A DNA stretch of 64,000 bases. Source: Osmanthus fragrans (lineage: Eukaryota; Streptophyta; Magnoliopsida; Lamiales; Oleaceae). Shown in pieces: positions 1-11,300 of this stretch. The notes beneath the pieces were generated by a model, which did not search any database, was not told where the DNA came from, and was given only the letters and a program-made list of their open reading frames with translations. A program made the translations under genes and the position numbers. Position 1 is the first letter of the stretch. Every line of letters starts with the position of its first letter. The DNA is taken from positions 20,964,679 through 21,028,678 of the forward strand of contig CM033342.1 of the NCBI GenBank assembly GCA_019395295.1. Direction: 5' to 3'.

Positions 1-415
1 TGCAAAAAAAAATTCTTCGATGAACTCTTTAAAGATAACGGCTGGCTTATTGATGATGTAAGTAATACCTACATATCAAATATTAGTACTACAAAAGTAA
101 TGCATTTAATTAATCATGCTTTATTGTATAGCATGTGGACTCAACCTTGTACCACATTTGGAAATGACATATCCGCATATAGTTTAGCCAGATTGTGCCA
201 TATTGGATTGTCTTTTTTGGCAAGTTGTCAAAAAAGCCTACATAAACTCGGGTACACCTAAGAAGAAAAATGATGAGTACATATTTGATCAAAAACTCTT
301 CGATTATGTTGAAGGAACTGCACCAATGCTTGGTAAACATTGGTGTAATAGTAGATTTTTGTATGCTCCTTACTGTGTATTAGGTTCTCGTTGATTGGCA
401 TTTAAGATCAATTTG
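1..415 (+). pseudogene. Ulp1/C48-type protease remnant, probably transposon-derived
   Basis: Broken frames on the plus strand read like the middle of the plant Ulp1-type (C48) cysteine protease domain found in many transposon-encoded proteins. Near the window start the reading is FFDELFKDNGWLIDD. At about 260-395 it continues as DYVEGTAPMLGKHWCNSRFL followed by YAPYCVLGSR, where intact copies have a pattern of the type DYVEG..P..GKPW..(R/H)YLY.P.C. Stops and frameshifts separate the two parts and the catalytic His-Asp-Cys region is not readable, so it cannot encode an active protease. In plants this domain often travels in MULE or CACTA elements. No element boundary is visible because the window begins inside it. 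The family call rests on recalled motif resemblance, not a search. Confidence 0.5.
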
Positions 416-589
416 ATGGAGCGGACTATTTGATTTTTTCACTTTGAATTCAAATTGGTACTTCACAACAAGCAACTAAAGTTTTGATATTAAAGCATTT
501 TTAGTTTAAAATAATTCTTCGTCACTTATATCCTTATTTTCTAAAATCCTAACTGATGATTTATAAGGAATTGAAATAACAATTTGTGT

Positions 590-1180
590 TGAAGTGCCAA
601 TATTGTCCTCTTGCGTGGAGAAATCAAGACCGTTCTCATCTCTCTAAGAAAATTTATCTTGAAAATCTTGTTTTTCGAGATTATCGTGAATTATGTTCAT
701 GTTATCCCAATCCACAAAGTTTCTTTCTACGTTATCATTCCCACAATCGCCATTGTATTGTACAACTCTTGTTCGATTGCTCGCATCTCCTTTTTCTGCT
801 CAACCATTAGTTTCTATTCCACCATTTCTTTCAAACTCCCTTACACCATCACACTCATCTGTAACCTTCAAAATAGTCACACAAAGATGATATATTTTAC
901 AAATAGAAAGAAACCACTCCGCTTTTATGTCAAATATAATCATTTGTGGTGGAATTGAAAACTTAGACATTCCATAGTTAAGAGACATCATCTCAATTTC
1001 ATATGACCTTGAATCCACATTAACTAGTTCTTGCACTTTGTTGGATAACTCTATATACAAAATGCTAGTTGAAATATAAATAATGTCTACATTTTCTTCA
1101 CCATTCCGTACATGACTGCATGTCTATTTTCCTTCTTGAATCTTCTCAAACTCAACAAAATAACATACTTGTACCCATGT
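590..1180 (-). pseudogene. Possible MULE-transposase N-terminal remnant
   Basis: On the minus strand an 86-codon open stretch (1060 down to 800) reads YIELSNKVQELVNVDSRSYE, then FSIPPQMI and PLCVTI-like sequence (HLCVTILKV). The order 'YxELxxxVxxxxxVDxxxYE...PP.....D.......F.........LCVTI' resembles the PB1-like N-terminal segment of plant Mutator-like transposases. Upstream (1180 to 1061) and downstream (799 to 590) the similarity would continue in other frames with stops. It has the opposite orientation to the Ulp1-like fragment at the window start, so the two need not belong to one element. An unrelated decayed host gene is possible. Confidence 0.3.
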
Positions 1181-2170
1181 CATTCTATGGAATCCATAGC
1201 TGCAAATAAAATTAAAAAGATAAATAGTTTACTCAAATATATATATACATCAAAGTAATATGAAAATAATTAACACATTTAAATTATCAAAGTAACCACA
1301 TTGTATTATCAATAACGGACAAATTGCCATCATACATAACAAATAATGTTTGTAATACCCTTGTGCAATATAACGACTGTAATACCATTATCATTCAATA
1401 ATTGCAGAAACACAAAAATACAGTAAATACAAAAATCAATATGTTTGAAAATATCATTAAATACTATATTCAATAATAAAACTACAATGTACACGAGATT
1501 CCTAAAAATACATTTCGTCTTTCTTCAAATGTAATTGAGATTTCAATGTATATAATATGGTAACCAAACTATTGTTCAAATGCCCACAAAAACCCAAAAT
1601 TGGTGAAGAATATAATAAAGAACGGGATTTTAGGGGAGAAATCCGAAAGCTGAAGAAAAGAAAACGATCGATTATGACTTTGGGACCCTAAAATTGAATT
1701 GGGGAATTTAATTGAATTGATACAGGTGTTAATGTCTTTTCCAATGATGAGGATATTTATGACATTTGACATTTTTTATTTTTTTATTTTATAATGGAGG
1801 ATTATATTGCCACCACAAGTTTTATTTAATACACTGCATTTCAATTGAAGTGAAGCTACTCAATTTTTGCTCATTATAGCAATTATTTTCTTAACTTTTT
1901 TCGTCAAATTCTTATATTCAATCTTCCATTAATTAGTACGTCTCGTATGACCTATATCAAAATTTTGTTTTCATATTTTGAAATAGGGGAAAATATTTAT
2001 TTTAGACTTTTTATTTTTTATTTTTTAAAAATAAGTTGAAAAAGTAAGTTTTTTTTACACCATTCCAATGGACTTTTGAATATAAAACTTGTTATCAAAT
2101 ACAAAATGTATTAACTAATGAAAAGTTTAAGAATAAGAATGACATGAAAAAAAATTAAGAATATAAATGT
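1181..2170. other. A/T-rich spacer with no recognisable gene
   Basis: About 1 kb of A/T-rich DNA. The only open frame of note is 67 codons on the minus strand (1772-1569), with low-complexity composition and no recognisable motif. I see no terminal repeats, tRNA-like boxes or splice-bounded exons. Confidence 0.5.
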
Positions 2171-2846
2171 TGATGTGATCTAAGTTGCGAAGTCCAAAGG
2201 AATGAAGTTAATAAGACACGCTTCATGTTGCACATAGAAGCAGGAACAAGTTGGAATGTATTTAATTCAAGCAGCAGAAGAAGACGACGGCATGTTCAAA
2301 TATGCGACTGCTTAATTGAACGAGGCATGAAGTCGCATGCCTTGATACCGAGGCCAATTTGGAGTTTTAGACTTGGCCTATGCGACTGCATTCAATAACA
2401 TTATGCGAATTTTTCAAATTTCACAAAATCTTTTATTTTAGTTAAAACTCTAATTTTTGTTAATTTTTGTAATCTTTTAGTCTTTAATTTCGTTTCAACT
2501 AGGGTTTTATGTGTTCCTTATAAATAGAACTCATTATTTCATTGTAAAAAAAATATTCATTCATATCAATAGAGGGAATTATTTTGGGAGCTTATTTTGC
2601 TTTCAATCTTTTGCTCTTCATTGAACTAATTTCGAACTTATGAAGAATGATCTCTTGTGGTATTCAAACAATTCGGGTGAGATTCTCAAATCTTATTATC
2701 AAGGGGTCAACATATTGTTAGCGATTGTGTTGGTTCTTTGACTCAATTTTTTGCATCAAACTCAAAACTTTGGTCTCTTGGCTTTCTTGGTTTCAATTCA
2801 ATCTCTTGTAAGTTTCGTAGTTACTATTGCTACGTAAATTCATATA
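2171..2846 (+). repeat. 5' LTR of the gypsy element
   Basis: Starts TGATGTGATCTAAGTTGCGA and matches 6379-7020 along its length, with small indels. It contains a plausible TATA-like TTATAAATAG at about 2518, which also occurs in altered form in the 3' copy. The end near 2846 was set by aligning the two copies (ATTGCTACGTAAATTCATATA here, ATTGTTAAG...CATCA in the 3' LTR) and is uncertain by a few bases. Confidence 0.82.
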
Positions 2847-2851
2847 AGTTG

Positions 2852-2861
2852 TTATCAGAGC
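2852..2861 (+). other. Candidate primer binding site (tRNA-iMet type)
   Basis: TTATCAGAGC lies just inside the 5' LTR. It differs by one base from the core of TGGTATCAGAGC, the sequence complementary to the 3' end of plant initiator tRNA-Met used to prime many plant LTR elements. Position and partial match support a primer site that has since mutated. Confidence 0.4.
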
Positions 2862-2888
2862 TTGAGCCCCAAAAATCAAGGTTATATC

Positions 2889-3175
2889 CTTTTTCTTTTT
2901 GTTTGAATCTTTTGTTTCCGTTTTCCTTTCATTCTTCTTATTCTTCACGTTCTTTGTCCTTTGATTCTTTTATTCATAAAATTTTCAAAAGTCATTTTTG
3001 TGCTCATTTAGCATGTAAATCAGTTTTCGTTTCTTTTTGTTTGAATCTTTTGTTTCCGTTTTCCCTTCATTCTTCTTATTCTTCACATTCTTTGTCCTTT
3101 GATTCTTTGATCCATAAAATTTTCAAAAGTCATTTTTGTGCTCATTTAACATCTAAATCAGTTTTTGTTTCTTTT
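2889..3175 (+). repeat. Two-copy tandem duplication in the gypsy leader
   Basis: A unit of about 142 bp, beginning near CTTTTTGTTTGAATCTTTTG and ending near TGTAAATCAGTTTTCGTTTC, occurs twice head to tail with few mismatches in the untranslated leader between the 5' LTR and gag. It creates a spurious open frame. It is private to the leader and absent from the LTRs. Confidence 0.75.
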
Positions 3176-3625
3176 GCTGGTATCGTAATTGAAAATTCAA
3201 AAAAATCCAAATTTTAAAAAAAAAATTAATTTTTTTATTTTTATTTTTATTTTTATTTATTTCAAAAATTCCCAGCAACATACAATTCATCTTTTCGAGT
3301 CAAAAAAATATAACCATTTTGTTTAACCCAAAATTCAAGAACCACTTTCTTGGATTAAAATATGTTTCATTTAAGGGTGTCAAATTCTCTTTTGCTTATT
3401 TCGTTTCTTTCTTTCTTTAATATTCTAAATTATAAGTTCTCACTCATATTCTAGTTTGAATTCTTCGAGAATAAGACTTGATTGTGTCCGAATTAGTTCT
3501 ATGAAACACTTGGGAGAAAGCATTGAGTAAAAAATGCAAGAGTGGTGAGAATATTAGAGGGAAAAAGCCAATTCAAGTGATATACGAGCGTAAACACGTG
3601 AGGCATATATTATTTTAGATTTAAA

Positions 3626-4927
3626 ATGTCTGATAGAGACGATTCTACATCGAAGAGGAACAACAATCAAGTCAACATGTCGGAGGAGTTGATACGATGA
3701 TTTGAATGGTTATTTGAAGATATAAGGGATTACTTGCCAATTTACGTAGGATCAACCTAGGAGAGTTCCCAATGTAAGGACGCAAGGTAGATGGAGCCTA
3801 AAATGGAGAATCGTGTAGAATATTAAGCTGGTAGTAACATTGATGAAGGAATATTAGTGGATGCCGAGATAGGGAGAATGAGAGATAGAGGAGTTAGGCA
3901 TGAAAGGAAGGATAGAGATCTTGTTGGAGATGAAATTGATGGAAGTATGAGCAACATCAAGATGACAATTCCTTCATTCAATGGAAGGAGTGATCCGATA
4001 GCATATTTGGAGTAGAAGAAGAAGATCGAACTCATATTTGATTGCCACAACTACTCGGAGGAAAAGACGGTAAAAATTATAGTGCTTGAATTTACTGATC
4101 ATACTATTACTTGGTGGGAGGAGGAATCGTAAGTGGCCTATTAGTACTTGGGAAGAATTGAAGGCTATCATGAGGAAGATATTCGTACCTAGCCATTACC
4201 ATATGGAGCTCTATCAGAAATTGCAAAACCTCTACCAAGGCTCAAGGAGTATGGAGGGCAATCATAAGGAGATAAAGATGTTGATGATTAGAGCAAATAT
4301 TAAGGAGGATAGGGAGACCACCATGACCCGATTTTTGAATGGTTTGAATAGGGAAATAGATAATGTAGTGGAATTACAACATTAAATTTAGTTAGATGAT
4401 ATGCTACATATGGTTATGAAGGTGGAGAGATAATTGAAGAAGAAGGGGACAACTAGGTATATACAGGCTCTTCGCGTTTTAATCCTTCGTGAAAATCGAA
4501 GTAGGATGATCATAGAGGTGATGGGGTTGTTTCGAGTAGCACGGCTGAACCTCCAAGGGGAAATGAGGAAGTTTCAAGCAAAGTTACACCTAAAGAGGAT
4601 TCCCAACATTCTAGGAATCTGGATATCAAATGCTTTAAATGTTTGAGATCAGGGAACATTATTTCTCAATGCCCAAACAAAAAGGCAATGATCTTGCTTG
4701 ACAATGGGAAAGTAATGAGTGATAGTGATGGAGATGAGACGCTTCAATTAGAAAGTGATAGTGATGGAGATGAGACGCTTGAATTAGAAAGTGCTAGTGA
4801 TGGTGATGTTGTCGAATACCCGATCGTAGGGAAAGCACTTGTGGTGATGCTTGCTCTCAATACACAAGTCAAATTGGATGATGAAGAACAGCAATGGAGA
4901 ACATCTTTCATACTAGATGACATGTAA
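3626..4927 (+). pseudogene. gag remnant of the gypsy element
   Basis: An ATG at 3626 (MSDRDDSTSKR) opens a gag region readable through several frames. Recognisable blocks are MTIPSFNGRSDPIAYLE, KKIELIFDCHNYSEEK, STWEELKAIMRKIFVPSHYH, YQKLQNLYQGSRS and TRFLNGLNREIDNVVELQH, the usual order of a plant Ty3/gypsy capsid. A CCHC zinc knuckle follows as CFKCLRSGNIISQC, but the conserved histidine has been replaced, so it is not a functional knuckle. Just after it a 39-bp unit encoding SDSDGDETLQLE is tandemly duplicated with a third, altered copy (about 4718-4810). Stops and frameshifts interrupt the frame repeatedly. It is not expected to make a capsid. Confidence 0.8.
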
Positions 4928-5600
4928 AAAAAAAAGATATATAGTTTGATTATTGATGGGGTAGTTTTACTAATATTGCCAATACTACACTTGTTGAAAA
5001 TTTAGGATTGACTATGAAAAAAATCTTAAACCTTATAAATGGTAGTGGCTAGATGATGTGGGGAGGTTAGGGTATGTAGACAAGTTTTGGTGAATTTCTC
5101 GACTTGGAGGTATAGTGATGAAGTGATATGTGACGTAGTTCCTATGTACGCCGAGAGCATTTTGTTGGGTAGGTCATGACAGGAAGCTGAAGCATGATGG
5201 ATTCAAGAATATGTACAACTTTATAAAATATGGGAGAGCTATTACTCTTGTAACTCAACATCACAACAGGTCTACGATGACCAATTGAGATTGAGAGGAG
5301 AGGAAGAAAAGAAAAGCAAAGAGAGGCAAAATGAGAGTAGGAAAGAAGACAGAGATATGGCTAATTGTGAGAAAAAAGAAGTAGAGGCACGAGAGAGAAA
5401 AGAAAGAGAATCTTCTGAGAGGAAAGAAAAATTCAAAGTGAGTCTCTATGCAAGGAAAATTGAGATCAAGAGTGCTTTGATAAAGACTAACAAATCCCTC
5501 CCCAATTTAGATGTTTCTTTATTACAGGAGTTCAAAGACTTGTTTCTGGAAGACTTAATTAGTTCCCCTACCCAATGAATATCCAATTGATTCGATGCAA
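4928..5600 (+). pseudogene. Protease/linker remnant of gypsy pol
   Basis: Broken frames read VSRQVLVNFSTWRYSDEV followed by CDVVPMYAESILLGR, matching the order of the retropepsin-like domain and its C-terminal 'D..P.....ILLGRPW' block in plant Ty3/gypsy pol. The catalytic DSG region upstream is not intact. It is followed by a Lys/Glu/Arg-rich linker (5285-5460) and by SLLQEFKDLFLED, the segment that normally precedes reverse transcriptase. Sequence recognisable as reverse transcriptase then stops abruptly, which marks the internal deletion. Confidence 0.6.
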
Positions 5601-5829
5601 GTGAGGAATTTGATAAGCATTGAAGGAGGAGCATTCAACAATGACCTGGTAAAGTATCAATACCACATACACAGGTTGGATGATAGTCTAGCATGTATGA
5701 ATACTTTTTTCACATAGAGCATGTACTTGTACGCATATTAACGCGTCTAAAATATCTATGAGAATGAATCAATCATTTGTCACATGCATTCATAAGTAAT
5801 CGTTTGTTACTTTATGATATTCTAGTATG

Positions 5830-6408
5830 TTGAAAAAACCCGAATTGAGCGTGACAGACAATTGGGGTGCATTATTGGTGATTTGAGGCATGAGAATTTA
5901 TATTTCAATCTTGAAATCCTTAATTGTTTTGATCCGCATTTATGGACTATATTGGAAACTAATTTAGTATCCTCTAATGCTTCTATCACACGTTTTGATA
6001 TGGTTTATGGTATAAATTTACTAACTTTGTTTGGTTTAATTCATTTAACTATTATTGTAAGTCGTAGTTTAGTTGGAAAGCAAGGGATTTAATTGCACGC
6101 GTCTCCGGATAGCAAACTAAAAAATGCATAAAGTATTCAAATTGGGTGATTGGGTTTCGGTGCTTAATAAAAAAATGGCGTGTTCGAATGCAAAGAATGT
6201 CAAGGTTTCATCCTAGAGGAGATGGATCATTCCACGACATTGCAAGGATTGAAAACAATAGCTACATTTTGGATCTTCAAGGTATGTTTGTGATAATTTG
6301 TATTTTCGATATTTATGATATTTCTCTCTTTGATGTAGATACAGATTCGAGGTCGAATCATTTCGAAGAGGGAGATGATGATGTGATCCAAGCTGCGAAG
6401 TCCAAATG
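5830..6408 (+). pseudogene. Integrase C-terminal remnant of gypsy pol
   Basis: FDMVYGINLLTLFGLIHL matches the 'SPFEVVYGFNPLTPLDL' block that follows the integrase catalytic core in plant Ty3/gypsy elements. Then HKVFKLGDWVSV, RFHPRGDGSFHDIARIENNS and ISLFDVDTDSRSNHFEEGDD give the expected pol C-terminus directly before the 3' LTR. The DDE catalytic residues are absent and two or more frameshifts are needed to connect the blocks. Confidence 0.7.
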
Positions 6409-7020
6409 AGTGAAGTTAACAAGCTTACGACCACATTTCATGTTGTGCGTAAGAGCATGAACAAGTTGTATTGCATTTAATTCAAGCAACAAAAGGAGAC
6501 GACGACATGTTCAACTATGTGACTGCATAGTTGAACGAGGCATGGAGGCCAATTTGGAGTTTTACACTTGGCCTATGCGACTGCAAGTAACACTATGCGA
6601 ATTTTTCAAATTTTGCTAGATCTTTATTTTAGTTAAAACTCTCGTTTTTTGTAATCTTTTAGTCTTTAATTCCGTTTCAACTAGGGTTTTATGAGTTCCT
6701 TATAAAATAAAACTCATTTTTATTGTAAAAAAACATTCATTCATATCAATAGAGAGAATTATTTTAGGAGCTTATTTTGCTTTCAATCTTTTATTTTTCA
6801 TTGAACTAATTTCGAACTTATCAAGAATAATTTCTTGTGACATTCAAACAATCAAGGTGAGATTCTCAAATCTTGTGATCAAGGGATCAACATATTGTCA
6901 GCGATTGTGTTGGTTCAATATTATCGGATCAAATTCAAAACTTTGATTTCTTGGCTTTCTTGAATTCGATTCAATCTCTTGTGGATTTCGCAGCTACTAT
7001 TGTTAAGTAGTTTCGCATCA
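6379..7020 (+). repeat. 3' LTR of the gypsy element
   Basis: Begins TGATGTGATCCAAGCTGCGA and aligns with 2171-2846 to the end near 7020. It is shorter than the 5' copy because of several small indels, and diverged enough by eye to suggest an old insertion. The pol frame runs into its start, as is usual for this group. Confidence 0.82.
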
Positions 7021-7077
7021 AATGCTCTAATGAGCAAATATTAACAATCTTAAGTATAATTAAAATATGGTCAAGAA

Positions 7078-7302
7078 GCCCCTCATGGAATGACCGAGTT
7101 GGTGGAGTTGGTGAACGCGGAGGCCTTTGATCACGAGTTCGATTCCCCCTACCAACACTTTCTCGGTCGAGCCTATTGCTCCGAGCTTGCCTAGTATGAT
7201 TAACCTGGCTGATGTAATTTGCAGATTATTGCGTCAACCCAAGAGTTTACCCAATGCACGCCCGAAGGGTAGCGGCTGCGGGTTTCCTGTCAACAAAAAA
7301 AA
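7078..7302 (+). mobile_element. tRNA-derived SINE with target site duplication
   Basis: The head looks like a tRNA: GACCGAGTTGGTGGAGTTGG resembles a Pol III A box and GAGTTCGATTCCCC is a good B box, about 40 bp apart. A non-tRNA body follows (GAGCCTATTGCTCCGAGCTT, then GGGTTTCCTGTCAAC) and the element ends in a run of A. It is bounded by ATGGTCAAGAA (7067-7077) and ATGGTGCAAGAA (7303-7314), a direct repeat with one inserted base, as left by LINE-driven retroposition. The body layout recalls plant Au-type SINEs from memory. A tRNA gene is excluded because no acceptor stem or anticodon arm forms. Confidence 0.75.
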
Positions 7303-7314
7303 ATGGTGCAAGAA

Positions 7315-8375
7315 AAAAAAATTGCAGTATGAATATAATTATTATTTTATAATTAGAGGTCATTTGATCAAGAAACATTATGAGGAGATTAATCAAATAC
7401 ATGGTTTGACTAAGCTCTTTTACAAATTCTCCCAACACTCCATGTCTCAACATTCATCATTACGCTAACATAATTTTCTGTCAAAAAAATTAAATGTAAA
7501 CCCAATATTTGTATTGCATTTCAACAACTATTATTAAAATCTATTAAAATAATTATTTTAATCTAAACCAAATAGAGACTATTTGACATATTGTTGCTTT
7601 TGATTTGATAGAAAACGAAGTGATTGCCTTGTTTAATAAAGTTTTTAGGTTTGGATTTGGATTTGGATTAGAAGTAAGAATTTTAACGTGAAAATGAAAA
7701 TAATATATGGAAGGGGAGGGGGGAAAATGCAATCTAATTATATGCACTAAATCAAAGTAATGAACTTTTAACTTGATTGATTTTTGATACAGCAATGTTC
7801 GCCTTGAAGGCTGCATCAACATTGAGCTTTAGACGGATAGCAGAGGGTGGTCGCCACTTCACCTCAACTAGGGTTTTATGGATATTTAATATCAAGAAAA
7901 GACTCAATTTTTTGCAAGAAAATTAAGCAAAGATTGAGTCGTGGAGAAAAAATAAGAAGAGGGTTGTTTGAATATATTAATTCAGTAAATAATTTCTGAA
8001 AATAATAACGTACCTTTACGAAACAGACAATACAGATCAACAAGACATATTTGAGAACATTAGATATGATCTGTCAAAAAGTTACACACTGGAGCAATTG
8101 GCTACCCTTAATAATGTAAAGAATACAAGACAAAAACTACAGTGTCATGGAAATGTATAGACTAGCAACCGGTTTTTTTGCAATCAAAAAGTTCAGGTGG
8201 TCACTGGAATTGTTCTTCTTTGTTCAGAAAAATTCGATTCTTGTTAGTTGAGATTGGCGCATTGATACAATTGTCAGAACTAAAGTCTCCTTGAACCTCT
8301 ATGCTGGCCTCGGATATCAATAGTATAGCATGAAATAAGCAGTGGTCGTTGAAGTAACATCATGTGGCTCTGGTA
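7315..8375. other. Spacer and 3' flank of the ABC transporter gene
   Basis: Between the SINE and the stop codon at 8376 I find no coding sequence with recognisable motifs. The part nearest the gene (about 8000-8375) is less A/T-rich and is probably the 3' untranslated region. No single polyadenylation signal can be chosen by eye. Confidence 0.45.
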
Positions 8376-11300
8376 TCATGCAACAGCATCAGCTTGTCGT
8401 CTGGTTAATCGTGCATACAAGCCGTCCTTGTGGAGAAGCTCCATGTGGTTGCCCATCTGAAAATTGAGAGCAGTTAAAAGAGTCAGAGTTTGGCAAAACA
8501 AGTAAGATAAATTAACGAGAGCAAAAAAAGGGGATTGAGATTGTATTATGGGTCCATCTGCTTTTGAAACTAAGAAACTGTTTCTAGACCTGCTTAGATA
8601 CTTTTCCAAAAACGTTTTAACTGATTAGAAGAGCTTTTTATAGGAAAACGGCCAAGAAGGCTTCCTCAAGAAGCTCTTCTACAAAAAGATGAACTAGAAA
8701 CCCAGCCAAATATGTCCAAAATAGTCGAAATCCAAAAGCTATACCATGTCTAAACTTGCATCTTCCGATATTTACTTAAGTTCTTCTGTATTAGTTAAAC
8801 AACTTGGGCATTGACAGATGGCAACCGAATAAAATCATTACAGACCATAACTTCCATGAATACGTTGCCTTAAAATGTTGAATTCTGCAAAGCCTAATTA
8901 TAGCCCTTGTTTGGTCCCCATTAAATTAAAATATATTTTTCTCTCTCTTCTTATCAATCACACATTCTTCAATAAAATAATATTACACATAAATCTACAA
9001 AAAATTCCTTCCTTTTTAACCACACATTTTTCAAAAAATTACTATTCTTTTCTTATAAATTAAAATAACGAAGCCCAGACATGAGCATAATGTTCACTTT
9101 TACCCACCTAGGATTTAGGTAAGTTTCTTATTATATGAGTGAACGGAATCTAAAGAAACCAGAGAGGGGTGTTTAATGATGTTGAAATCCCTGCTATGTG
9201 TAAATATTACAACTTTCCTTATTAGCACTATCAATTTAGGAAAGTCATTATTCTTGTAATTAGGAAAGATTTTAGGAGATTCCTAGATTGATTTAGGAAT
9301 ATTATTTTTCCTTCTTTAGGCCTTTACTTGTATATTATAAAAGAATGTAGTTAGGATGTATTTTATTGATTGAGAATAAGAAGAATTTCTCTACAATTCA
9401 CATGGTATCAGAGCAGGCCGTGTAAAAGCCTAATGACTGACACCATTGACATCAATAAGGTGTCAATGACTTCTGAATTTCACGATGGTGAAACCGAATC
9501 TACTCACACAATGGATTTGGGGAGAATTGACAATTCATCCTTCCAACTCACAGTAGAAAGGTTAAACGGAAAAAATTTCAAACAATGGGCTCAATCTATT
9601 AAGCTTGTGATCAATGGAAAAGGTAAATTGGGATACCTGACTGGTGACACGAAGAAGCTCGCTTCGACCGACTCTACACGTCTACAGCGATGGAAGTCAG
9701 AGAACTCCCTAGCGACCGCATGGCTCGTGAACTCCATGAAGCCCCCCATTGGGAAGACGTATCTTTTTCTACCAACCGCAAAAGATGTATGAGACGCAGT
9801 TAGATAAACATATTCAGATTCCAAAAATTCTTCCCATATCTTCGAAATCAAAACCAAACTGTGGGAAACCAAACAAGGAGATAGAGATGTAACTGAATTC
9901 TACATGGACATGGTGGCGCTCGCAAGAACTCGACCTGAGTACGAAGGAAGAGTGGGAGTGTCCTGCTGATTGCACACGCTACCGAAAAAAATTAGAAAGT
10001 GAAAGGGTTTTCGAATTCTTGGCCGGCCTCCACCGTGAATTAGATGATGTCAGAGGAAGGATCCTAGGGCGGCAACTGCTACCATCGACGAAGGAAGTTT
10101 TTTCGGAGATTCGCCGGGAGGAAAGTCGAAGTCGAGTGATGCTGAACAGTGGAAGAGACGACGTTGGAGAGGAGGAAGTGTCTGGGCTGTTGATGAAAAG
10201 GCCTGGGTCTCAAAAATGGGCCGGGTAATTCGGGAACTAGACTGGCTACCTTTTTCAACAATGGGCTTGATATGCCTAATAATAGGCCTAAAAATTTTAG
10301 CATTGGGTCTGGTGGAAGGGGCCTATATTCGAGAAGTGCGATTAATGGACCAGGCACATAACAACATAAGGGACGACCATGGTGCGAACATTGTCGTAAA
10401 CCGGGGCACAAGGAAGATACTTGCTGGGATTTACATGGAAAACCGACAAATTGGAGATCGAGGCTACCAAGCTTCGATGGACCACCAAACTACAAACTCC
10501 AACTCAAATGGTAATTTTAATCCTGCACAGATAGAGCAACTCTACAAAATTTTCTCGAGCTTTCAAACATCCAATCAATCTCCCCAAATTGGTTCTTTGA
10601 GTTCACTAGCTCATAGAGGTAATTTCCTAAAAGCCTTAAGTGCTACCTCCGAACTTAAAAATCCTTGGATAATTAATTCAGGAGCCTCTGATCACATGAC
10701 GGGCTCCTACAACCTATTTTCATCATATACAACCTGCGTGGGTAACCTCAAAGTTAAGATTGCTGATGGATCACTCTTACCTGTCGCAGGAAAAGAGAGT
10801 ATTCGAATATCTGACTCTATAACTTTAAAATCTGTCCTTCATGTCCCTAATTTACCCTGTAATTTGCTATCTATAAGCCAACTCACAAAAAACTCAAATT
10901 GTATTGTTAAATTCCTTCATTCACATTGTGTTTTTCAGGACCTACCATCGGGAAAGATGATTGGCAGTACTAAGGAGTGTGAGGGGCTCTACTACTTGGA
11001 CGAGGTCGATATGAATAAGCAACATCGAATTGCAGTTTGTGACTCTACATTTGTTCCTAGTAATAGGGAAATTTTGTTATGGCATTTTAGATTTAGACAT
11101 CCTAACTTTCAGTATTTGAAGCATGTATTCCCTACTATTTTTCGGAATAAAAAATTCGTTAACTTTCAATGTGAATTCTGTGAACTTGCTAAAGATAAAC
11201 GTGCCTCATTCCCAAAATACACGTATAAACCCTCAAAACCATTCACTATGATTCACAATGATGTTTGGGGTCCCTCACGGATTCCTAATCGAAATCACAG

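Larger units (their letters stand above)
2171..7020 (+). mobile_element. Ty3/gypsy LTR retrotransposon, internally deleted and degenerate
   Basis: Two related long terminal repeats (2171-2846 and 6379-7020), both starting TGATGTGATC, enclose gag, protease-region and integrase-tail remnants in the order typical of Ty3/gypsy elements. The 5 bp before the first LTR are AATGT and the 5 bp after the second are AATGC, a one-mismatch target site duplication. The internal region is only about 3.5 kb. Nearly all of reverse transcriptase and RNase H and the catalytic core of integrase are missing between roughly 5640 and 5830, and the remaining frames carry many stops and frameshifts. The element is non-autonomous and old. 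No chromodomain is visible, and the lineage within Ty3/gypsy is not assigned. Confidence 0.88.

Noticed and set aside
2738..3217. 159-codon plus-strand ORF
   Set aside because: It spans the end of the gypsy LTR, the primer site and a duplicated leader. It is rich in Phe/Ser/Leu because of T-rich repeats and is not conserved in the 3' LTR.
7083..7160. Possible tRNA gene
   Set aside because: A and B boxes are present but there is no acceptor stem, anticodon arm or CCA-compatible end. The A tail and flanking repeats show a SINE.
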